Positions 1-4,351 of a stretch of 9,988 nt of DNA are shown here, piece by piece. A program made the position numbers and the translations under genes. Source of the DNA: Eggerthellaceae bacterium (lineage in GTDB: Bacteria > Actinomycetota > Coriobacteriia > Coriobacteriales > Eggerthellaceae); contig JAFYTB010000013.1 of the NCBI GenBank assembly GCA_017559045.1, forward strand, positions 1 to 9,988, written 5' to 3'. Positions within the stretch are counted from its first letter, which is position 1. Each line of letters begins with the position of its first letter. Under the pieces are notes generated by a model. The model was not told where the DNA came from and ran no database searches. It saw nothing but the letters and a program-made list of their open reading frames with translations.

Positions 1-1157
1 ATTTCACGAAGCTGCTGAACATCGTACTTGCTCAGATCGATGCCCTCGATAGGCTGAGCAAGCTCAAGCTCGTCTTCAACTCCCTTGAGACCCGCCGCAA
101 GCATGACGGCAAAGGCCAAATAGGGATTTGAGGCAGCGTCGGGACTGCGCAGCTCGATTCGACACGCCTCCTCAGAGTGAGGGCGATAACCGGGAATTCG
201 AACCAGAACGGAGCGGTTGCGACGTCCCCAGGCGATGCTGCGAGGAGCGCCGCCGCCGAGCGCAAGACGCTTGTAAGAATTCACATACTGGTTGGTGATC
301 AGGCAAAACTCGGGGGCGTACTTAAGAAGGCCGGCGATGAAATGCTTGGCCATCTTGGAAAGATTACAGCCCATCGGATCCTCGGGATCGAAGAACACGT
401 TGTTGCCGTCAAAGTCAAAGAGACTCATATGCACATGCATGCCGTTGCCGGGAGCATCCTCAAGGGGCTTCGGCATGAAGGAAGCGTACATGCCGTGCTT
501 AAACGCAATCTCCTTCACAACCAGCTTATAGGTCATGACGGCATCAGCCATGGAGAATGCATCGGCGAAGCGCAGATCGATCTCATGCTGGGAAGGGCCG
601 TTCTCGTGATGGGAATACTCAACAGGGATACCCATCTTCTCAAGCGTGAGAACCGTGTCACGGCGAAGATCACTGGCGTAATCGAGGCTGGTCAGATCAA
701 AGTACCCACCTCGATCAAGCGGCTCGGCGCCGTGCGGATCCTTGAAGTAGAAGTACTCGAGCTCGGGGCCGACGTTAAACAGATAGCCCATCTCATTAGC
801 CTTGCGGACCACACGCTCGAGGACCTGACGCGGATCGCCCTCGAAAGGCTCACCCTCGGGAGTCCTGATATCGCAGAACATGCGAGCAACCGCGTTGGAC
901 TGAGGCCTCCAAGGAAGAACCTGGAACGTCGAGGCATCGGGGAACGCGAGCATGTCCGATTCCTGCGCCGTGCAGAAGCCCTCTACGCAGCTCGCATCAA
1001 AGCCCATTCCCTCAGAGAAGGCATTCTCAAGCTCGGAAGGCGTGATTGCGAAGGACTTCATACGACCCATGACATCGGTGAACCACAGGCGAACGAAATG
1101 CACGTCGCGGCTCTTCACAGTCTTCAGAACAAAATCCTGCTCGGGATTCACGGGCAC
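1..1157 (-). CDS. glnA: Type I glutamine synthetase homologue, C-terminus cut off by window edge
   Basis: This is a GS-I family ATP-dependent glutamate ligase; the classical reaction is glutamate + NH3 + ATP to glutamine, in a cytosolic dodecamer. The 385 visible codons cover the beta-grasp domain (about residues 15-100, with RLWFTDVMG) and most of the catalytic domain. Seen there are the ELEYF metal-ligand segment near 132-136, SQHEIDLRF near 189-197, NGMHVHMSL near 238-246, NRSVLVRIP near 314-322 and RIELRSPDAASNPYL near 333-347. Overall it resembles mycobacterial GlnA2, from memory. The adenylylation-loop region lies off the window. I chose the GTG at 1157 because GGAGG sits 5 bases upstream, and the in-frame ATG at 1199 falls inside the presumed -10 box. 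Two ammonia-site positions are unusual: the flap Glu of the GxEAP motif is Gly303, and FDGSS is FDASC at 53-57. Family assignment is firm, but the substrate could differ from ammonia. Confidence 0.93.
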   Translation of the reverse strand, partial: MPVNPEQDFVLKTVKSRDVHFVRLWFTDVMGRMKSFAITPSELENAFSEGMGFDASCVEGFCTAQESDMLAFPDASTFQVLPWRPQSNAVARMFCDIRTPEGEPFEGDPRQVLERVVRKANEMGYLFNVGPELEYFYFKDPHGAEPLDRGGYFDLTSLDYASDLRRDTVLTLEKMGIPVEYSHHENGPSQHEIDLRFADAFSMADAVMTYKLVVKEIAFKHGMYASFMPKPLEDAPGNGMHVHMSLFDFDGNNVFFDPEDPMGCNLSKMAKHFIAGLLKYAPEFCLITNQYVNSYKRLALGGGAPRSIAWGRRNRSVLVRIPGYRPHSEEACRIELRSPDAASNPYLAFAVMLAAGLKGVEDELELAQPIEGIDLSKYDVQQLRE

Positions 1158-1197
1158 GATAGCCTCCTTCGTCAAATGACGGGCAAGTAATCTTTGC

Positions 1198-1203
1198 ATT
1201 ATA
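1198..1203 (-). promoter_or_regulatory. Perfect -10 box of the glnA promoter
   Basis: The minus strand reads TATAAT at 1203-1198, about 40 bases before the GTG start, placing the transcript start near 1191. No convincing -35 hexamer lies 16-18 bases upstream; that position is covered by an inverted repeat (1214-1233). This arrangement fits an activator-dependent or repressed promoter, which is inference. Confidence 0.6.
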
Positions 1204-1213
1204 GCGCGCACAG

Positions 1214-1233
1214 CTTGCATAACCGATTGCAAG
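1214..1233. promoter_or_regulatory. Inverted repeat CTTGCA-N8-TGCAAG upstream of glnA
   Basis: Two perfect 6-bp half-sites separated by 8 bases sit exactly where the -35 element of the glnA promoter should be. The spacing and position suggest a dimeric regulator binding site, possibly for nitrogen control. It does not match the Bacillus GlnR consensus as I recall it, so the cognate protein is unknown. Confidence 0.4.
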
Positions 1234-1276
1234 AGGGGCATCCCCCGCCAACAGAAGCAATTACCCCCAGAAAGCA

Positions 1277-1302
1277 GGAAACCCGCCATACGGCGGGTTT
1301 CC
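1277..1302 (-). terminator. Intrinsic terminator after rpmE
   Basis: A perfect 11-bp stem (GGAAACCCGCC / GGCGGGTTTCC) with the 4-base loop ATAC begins 23 bases beyond the rpmE stop codon. On the minus strand it is followed by a short T-rich run (TGCTTTCTG). The stem is strong but the T-tract is weak. Confidence 0.75.
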
Positions 1303-1324
1303 GATTGCGCAAAAGAGATGCGAG

Positions 1325-1741
1325 TTACTCGGCCTCGACAGCCTCGACCTCAGCAGCCTCGACCGGAGCCTCAGCAGCAGCCTTAGCCTCTTCCTCGGCA
1401 GCCTTAGCAGCAAAAGCAGCAGCACGCTCAGCCTTTGCAGCAGCCTTAGCCTCGCGCTCAGCCTTCTTTGCAGCCTCGAGCTCAGCAGCCTTAGCAGCCT
1501 TAGCAGCCTTCTTAGCAGCCTCGCGCTCAGCAACAACGTTCTTAGCGGAACCGAAACGATCGGCGAAGCGCTGGACGCGTCCACCGGTGTCGATCAGCTT
1601 CTGGGTGCTGGTGTAGAACGGATGGCAAGCGTTGCAGATGTCGATCTTCAGCTCGGACTTGGTGGAGTGGGTGACGAAGGTGTTGCCGCAGGAGCAACGA
1701 ACCTGGCACTCAACATAGTTGGGATGGATACCCTGCTTCAT
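1325..1741 (-). CDS. rpmE: 50S ribosomal protein L31 with long Ala/Lys/Glu C-terminal extension
   Basis: L31 is a large-subunit protein that bridges the central protuberance to the small subunit. The core (residues 1-68) opens MKQGIHPNY and carries the zinc-type ligands C16, C18, C36 and C39 (CSC and CNAC), then HPFYT and TGGRVQRF typical of L31. The product is 138 residues, about twice the usual 70. From about residue 69 it consists almost only of Ala, Lys, Glu and Arg in a helix-favouring pattern, ending in the acidic run AEVEAVEAE. The ATG at 1741 has AAAGGA upstream at good spacing; the reading frame stays open further upstream, but that part is leader. The gene appears monocistronic, with its own promoter, structured leader and terminator. 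The tail's function is unknown; it could bind RNA or another protein. Confidence 0.95.
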   Translation of the reverse strand: MKQGIHPNYVECQVRCSCGNTFVTHSTKSELKIDICNACHPFYTSTQKLIDTGGRVQRFADRFGSAKNVVAEREAAKKAAKAAKAAELEAAKKAEREAKAAAKAERAAAFAAKAAEEEAKAAAEAPVEAAEVEAVEAE

Positions 1742-1758
1742 GGTGGTTTTCCTTTCAT

Positions 1759-1807
1759 GCCTTGGTTTCCGACCAAGGCGGATCATGCGTCTCGGATTAG
1801 CCGAGAC
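1759..1807 (-). promoter_or_regulatory. Two tandem hairpins in the rpmE 5' leader
   Basis: Between the predicted transcript start (about 1815) and the rpmE start codon lie two perfect stem-loops. The first in transcription order is 1789-1807 (7-bp stem GTCTCGG, 5-base loop). The second is 1759-1779 (8-bp stem GCCTTGGT, 5-base loop), which ends 10 bases before the AAAGGA ribosome binding site. Structured leaders before L31 genes, thought to be autoregulatory, are known from several bacterial groups, and this is a candidate of that kind. Confidence 0.55.
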
Positions 1808-1821
1808 AAGACAGCCTGTCA

Positions 1822-1850
1822 ATGATACTCCATCAACAGGCTGTGTGCAA
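1822..1850 (-). promoter_or_regulatory. rpmE promoter
   Basis: On the minus strand TTGCAC (1850-1845) and TATCAT (1827-1822) are separated by exactly 17 bases. This gives a transcript start near 1815 and a leader of about 75 bases. The upstream gene's terminator ends just before it. A palindromic ACAGGCTGT box (1836-1844) lies in the spacer and a matching one (1811-1819) at the start site. Confidence 0.6.
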
Positions 1851-1866
1851 GATTTATCTTTTGTAA

Positions 1867-1890
1867 AAACCACCTGTCATCAGGCGGTTT
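1867..1890 (-). terminator. Intrinsic terminator after the desulfoferrodoxin gene
   Basis: On the minus strand AAACCGCCTG, loop ATGA, CAGGTGGTTT forms a 10-position stem with a single internal mismatch, followed directly by TTTTTAC-type T-rich sequence. It lies 41 bases beyond the desulfoferrodoxin stop codon and just before the rpmE promoter. Confidence 0.8.
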
Positions 1891-1931
1891 CGCTACCCAA
1901 CCTCAAGCGGGTAACAGTACGAAACCAAGCT

Positions 1932-2312
1932 TTAGAGCTCGGCAACCCAGAGGCCATGCAGGTTGCAATACTCGTACACAGCGAGCGGCTTGTCGCCTTC
2001 AGCCACAGCGAAGGTAGCAACAGGCTCGGCGTCGGAGGAAAGCGGAGCGAACTGATAGCCCTTCTCCGTCACAAGGCAGATCATCTGGATGTAATGCTCG
2101 GGAGTCATGGGATGCTCAACCTCACCAACGCGAACGCTCACCACGGAGCCCTCAACGGAGACGGCCGGAACGTGCTTCTCCTTGGCAGCATCGACAGCAC
2201 CAGCCTCAAGCAGAGCCATCTTCTCACCGCAGCAGATCAGAGGCACGCCAGAATCGACAACCTTGACAGCGATATTTCCACAGTGCTCGCAACGATAGAA
2301 CTCGATCTTCAT
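1932..2312 (-). CDS. dfx: Desulfoferrodoxin (class I superoxide reductase)
   Basis: This enzyme reduces superoxide to hydrogen peroxide without releasing oxygen, using reduced rubredoxin or similar donors; it is a cytoplasmic defence of anaerobes. At 126 residues it is the usual length. The N-terminal desulforedoxin-like domain (1-36) has all four Cys of rubredoxin-type centre I: C8, C11, C27 and C28. The catalytic domain keeps the centre II ligands H47 (EKHVP), H67 (EHPM), H73 (PEHYI), C116 and H119 (EYCNLHG), and the E45-K46 pair next to the iron site. Having both centres makes it the 2Fe-type rather than neelaredoxin. The ATG at 2312 follows AAGGAG by 6 bases. It stands alone, with its own promoter covered by a palindrome and a terminator downstream. 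Assignment is near certain. Confidence 0.97.
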   Translation of the reverse strand: MKIEFYRCEHCGNIAVKVVDSGVPLICCGEKMALLEAGAVDAAKEKHVPAVSVEGSVVSVRVGEVEHPMTPEHYIQMICLVTEKGYQFAPLSSDAEPVATFAVAEGDKPLAVYEYCNLHGLWVAEL

Positions 2313-2359
2313 AACGGACTCCTTTTCAGATTCTCGTTTTAATGTTTCCTGCTACCTAT

Positions 2360-2388
2360 ATGTTACTTTGTTAGTAACATTTTGTAAA
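2360..2388 (-). promoter_or_regulatory. dfx promoter overlapped by a perfect inverted repeat
   Basis: On the minus strand TTTACA (2388-2383) and TAACAT (2365-2360) are 17 bases apart. The inverted repeat ATGTTACT-N5-AGTAACAT (2360-2380, all 8 pairs matched) covers the whole -10 and most of the spacer. A protein bound here should block RNA polymerase, or act as a MerR-type spacer-binding activator. The logical signal is oxygen or superoxide, but the sequence does not match PerR, Fur or FNR boxes that I recall, so the regulator is unassigned. Confidence 0.6.
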
Positions 2389-2535
2389 GCAGAAAGAAGA
2401 TCTTTTTACGACCTGAGAAAAAATCGTGATTGCCGCGTTAATAAGCAGGGAAAAAATACGTCGAGGACGGCCTCATGCGATCGAAGCATCGCGCACCCAT
2501 CGAAACACCACACGCTGCCGAAACGCAAAACACTA

Positions 2536-2554
2536 ACGACGCACCGGGCGTCGT
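2536..2554 (-). terminator. Possible terminator after lgt
   Basis: A 7-bp perfect stem (ACGACGC / GCGTCGT) with a 5-base loop starts 16 bases past the lgt stop codon. On the minus strand it is followed by TAGTGTTTTG. The stem is GC-rich but the T-tract is offset, so this is a moderate call. The rest of 2389-2569 shows nothing else that I can identify. Confidence 0.45.
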
Positions 2555-2569
2555 CGGAGGCAGTCGCCG

Positions 2570-3406
2570 CTAAAGCTCGGCGCACTCCTCTTCGGGCATG
2601 CCACGCTGCGGCAGCTTCTTCACCGCCGCAAACACCAGCAAGCCGATTCCCGCCACAATGAGCGGCAACGAGAGCAGCTGGCCCATGGTCACCCAATCGA
2701 AGAACAGGTAACCCATGTGTGCGTCAGGCTGACGCACGAACTCAATGGCAAAGCGGAAGATGCCGTAAAGCAGGAGGAAGGAGCCGATAAAAGTACCCTG
2801 CGGACGGGGCGGAACCTTGCGCGAAAGCAGGTACAGCACGCACAGGATGACAAGACCCTCCAGGACGGCCTCATAAAGCTGCGTAGGATGGCGGGGAATC
2901 ATACCGGCAGATCCGCCAAAGATGACGCCCCACGGCATATCGGTGGGCGCACCCCAAAGCTCGCCGTTGACGAAATTAGCGCAACGACCAAGGAACAGGC
3001 CGATCGGAGCCGTGATAGCACCAAGGTCTGCCAGCGTAAGGAACGAAGCTCCCGTAATGCGAGAAGCAGCGAAGCCTCCGATGATGACGCCGATCAGGCC
3101 ACCGTGGAAGCTCATGCCTCCCTGGCTCAAGTTGAGAATGGAAAGAGGGTTGCTCCAATAATGCCCGTCGCCGTAGAAGATGACGTAGCCGAGACGCGCA
3201 CCAAGAATAGTGCCCAGCATCACGCAGATAGCGACGTTGAGCATGGCGTCGTAATCAAGCTTCACTTCCCAGCGCTTCGCAATTCGATAAAACAGCAGCG
3301 AGCACAAAAGGAAGGCAAGCATATAGGCCAAACCGTACCAACGGACCTCAATAGGGCCCAGCGCAAAGGCGACAGGATCAAGCGCCTGATAGATATTATT
3401 GAGCAT
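2570..3406 (-). CDS. lgt: Prolipoprotein diacylglyceryl transferase
   Basis: Lgt moves the diacylglyceryl group from phosphatidylglycerol to the lipobox Cys of prolipoproteins, the first step of lipoprotein maturation in the cytoplasmic membrane. The 278 residues form about seven hydrophobic segments, the usual length and layout. Diagnostic residues are present: Y24 (RWYGLAY), H101 in SFHGG, the Lgt signature GRCANFVNGELWG at 140-152 with R141, N144 and E149, and the late R218/E222/R225 group in GIFRFAIEFVR. The C-terminus is short and charged. Its ATG lies inside the last codons of the zinc-ribbon gene upstream (11-base overlap), and its own Shine-Dalgarno is weak (GGGG), so translation is probably coupled. 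Confidence 0.97.
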   Translation of the reverse strand: MLNNIYQALDPVAFALGPIEVRWYGLAYMLAFLLCSLLFYRIAKRWEVKLDYDAMLNVAICVMLGTILGARLGYVIFYGDGHYWSNPLSILNLSQGGMSFHGGLIGVIIGGFAASRITGASFLTLADLGAITAPIGLFLGRCANFVNGELWGAPTDMPWGVIFGGSAGMIPRHPTQLYEAVLEGLVILCVLYLLSRKVPPRPQGTFIGSFLLLYGIFRFAIEFVRQPDAHMGYLFFDWVTMGQLLSLPLIVAGIGLLVFAAVKKLPQRGMPEEECAEL

Positions 3407-3620
3407 TCAAAAACCCCATGGCACCGACTCTGACCGCCGCATCGTAAAGCTCACCATGCATATCGGCCGGTACGGGCTGGATCGAAGAAATACGAGCGCC
3501 GCAAGTCGGGCAGCGCAGAGAGAAGAGGGCCGTGTTGGCGCCGAGAGCCATCATGGACTCGCAATCGTGAACATCCAGAGTCGTTGCACTGCATGCGGGG
3601 CATGCCAACGCCTGAACCAT
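3396..3620 (-). CDS. Small zinc-ribbon-like protein, translationally coupled to lgt
   Basis: The 74-residue product has two CPxC knuckles, C7-P-A-C10 and C37-P-T-C40, with an extra C20. This is a zinc-ribbon or rubredoxin-like arrangement and probably binds one metal ion. There is no membrane segment or signal peptide. Its stop codon lies inside the start of lgt (11-base overlap, different frame), a layout typical of coupled genes. The ATG at 3620 is preceded by a purine-rich GAGAGGG stretch. An extended -10 promoter (3660-3687) lies upstream. I do not recognise the family; a role linked to lipoprotein or envelope genes would be inferred from position only. It is a real gene rather than a shadow because of the paired CPxC motifs and the coupling. 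Confidence 0.75.
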   Translation of the reverse strand: MVQALACPACSATTLDVHDCESMMALGANTALFSLRCPTCGARISSIQPVPADMHGELYDAAVRVGAMGFLNAQ

Positions 3621-3659
3621 ACACCACCACCCTCTCGAAAAAGGACCTAACGAGGCCTC

Positions 3660-3687
3660 ATTGTATCACTGATGACCAATCGGACAA
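3660..3687 (-). promoter_or_regulatory. Extended -10 promoter for the zinc-ribbon/lgt pair
   Basis: On the minus strand TTGTCC (3687-3682), a 16-base spacer and TACAAT (3665-3660) are seen. The -10 is preceded by TG plus one base, the extended -10 form. It lies between the stop of the Cys-rich gene and the zinc-ribbon start and predicts a leader of about 30-35 bases. Confidence 0.6.
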
Positions 3688-3698
3688 CCTGCTAGACC

Positions 3699-3989
3699 CT
3701 ACAGAAGGAAGCGATTCGGGTTTCCTACGCGCTCGATCGGCTCGACACGATCCGCAGTCTTCGGACCATGCTTCAGGAAGTGCTCGCAGAAGCGGCAGAC
3801 CTGCTTGACCGCAGCATCATAATCGCGCTCGGGATTAAGCAGAATGTCAAAATCACCGCACACCACATGCGTCTTACGATGACATGCCGCAAAGTGGCAG
3901 TCAGCAGGACAGGGCTCACCCGGCACATTATGCGGGCACCTGCTTTGCATCTCATCGTCGCAGCCGCGACGCTCCCAGCACTTTTCCAT
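3699..3989 (-). CDS. Cys-rich small protein resembling two-CW domain proteins
   Basis: The 96 residues contain nine Cys (4, 10, 18, 27, 31, 36, 44, 65, 68). The opening MEKCWERRGC and the following RCPHN and CPADCHFAAC resemble the CWExxxC motifs of two-CW proteins, a small bacterial family thought to bind metal or Fe-S; this similarity is from memory. No membrane segment is visible. The ATG at 3989 has GAAAGAGG 8 bases upstream. Only 27 bases separate it from the nifU-like gene's terminator hairpin, so it has little room for a separate promoter and may depend on read-through. Function is unknown; metal binding or a redox role is plausible from the Cys content. Confidence 0.75.
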   Translation of the reverse strand: MEKCWERRGCDDEMQSRCPHNVPGEPCPADCHFAACHRKTHVVCGDFDILLNPERDYDAAVKQVCRFCEHFLKHGPKTADRVEPIERVGNPNRFLL

Positions 3990-4016
3990 ACACCAAACCT
4001 CTTTCAGTTAATAAAA

Positions 4017-4042
4017 GAAGGGGCCTGTCTCCAAGCCCCTTC
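4017..4042 (-). terminator. Intrinsic terminator after the NifU-like gene
   Basis: An 8-bp perfect stem (GAAGGGGC / GCCCCTTC) with a 10-base loop lies 20 bases past the stop codon, followed on the minus strand by TTTTATTAAC. The ribosome binding site of the next gene starts within about 15 bases of it. Confidence 0.75.
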
Positions 4043-4062
4043 CCTATTACGCGTGTTATTCG

Positions 4063-4293
4063 TTAGACAGCGGGAACAACGCGGAGAACGCCAGGGACGC
4101 GCTCCTTGAGAATGCGCTCAACGCCGTTAGCGAGGGTCATCTGAGACATCGGGCAACCCTTGCAAGCACCCTGAAGCTCAACAACGACGGTGCCGTCTTC
4201 CTCAACAGCGACGAGGGCGACATCGCCACCATCAGCCTGGAGGCTGGGGCGGATAAGCTCGAGAACGGCCTTCACATCTTCCTTATTAACCAT
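4063..4293 (-). CDS. NifU-C domain iron-sulfur scaffold/carrier protein
   Basis: This 76-residue protein is a stand-alone NifU C-terminal domain (Nfu type). Such proteins carry a [4Fe-4S] cluster between two subunits through a CxxC pair and deliver it to apo-enzymes in the cytosol. Seen are the family motif LRPxLxxDGGDV as IRPSLQADGGDV (14-25), the hydrophobic strand VVVELQGAC, and GACKGCPMS with C44 and C47, followed by the usual helix ending in VERILKERVPGV. Length is normal for single-domain members. The ATG at 4293 follows AAAGGGGA by about 6 bases. It has its own extended -10 promoter and its own terminator. Client enzymes are not evident from the neighbourhood, though neighbouring small genes are also Cys-rich. 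Confidence 0.95.
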   Translation of the reverse strand: MVNKEDVKAVLELIRPSLQADGGDVALVAVEEDGTVVVELQGACKGCPMSQMTLANGVERILKERVPGVLRVVPAV

Positions 4294-4327
4294 GATAGTC
4301 CCCTTTCGAAGTTTGGTTCATGGGGCA

Positions 4328-4333
4328 ATCATA
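4328..4333 (-). promoter_or_regulatory. Extended -10 promoter of the NifU-like gene
   Basis: On the minus strand TGC-TATGAT (-10 at 4333-4328) lies 35 bases before the ATG. A clear -35 is absent, which is tolerated with the TGn extension. It sits in the 58-base gap after the LCP-like gene's stop codon. Confidence 0.55.
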
Positions 4334-4351
4334 GCACAGGGCTGACGGAAG

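Noticed and set aside
177..1190. A 337-codon plus-strand frame antisense to glnA
   Set aside because: The minus strand encodes an unmistakable glutamine synthetase throughout; the plus frame has no family resemblance.
1325..1540. CAGCAGC-like repetition in the L31 tail as a CRISPR or satellite
   Set aside because: It is in-frame low-complexity coding sequence without regular spacers.
1742..1873. A 44-residue N-terminal extension of L31
   Set aside because: The canonical L31 start and ribosome binding site are at 1741, and the promoter and hairpins occupy the upstream part.
2406..2696. A 96-codon minus-strand frame overlapping the lgt end and the gap beyond
   Set aside because: Starts inside lgt in another phase and shows no domain; likely chance.
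2717..3433. A 238-codon plus-strand frame antisense to lgt
   Set aside because: Charged, domain-free translation opposite a clear membrane enzyme.
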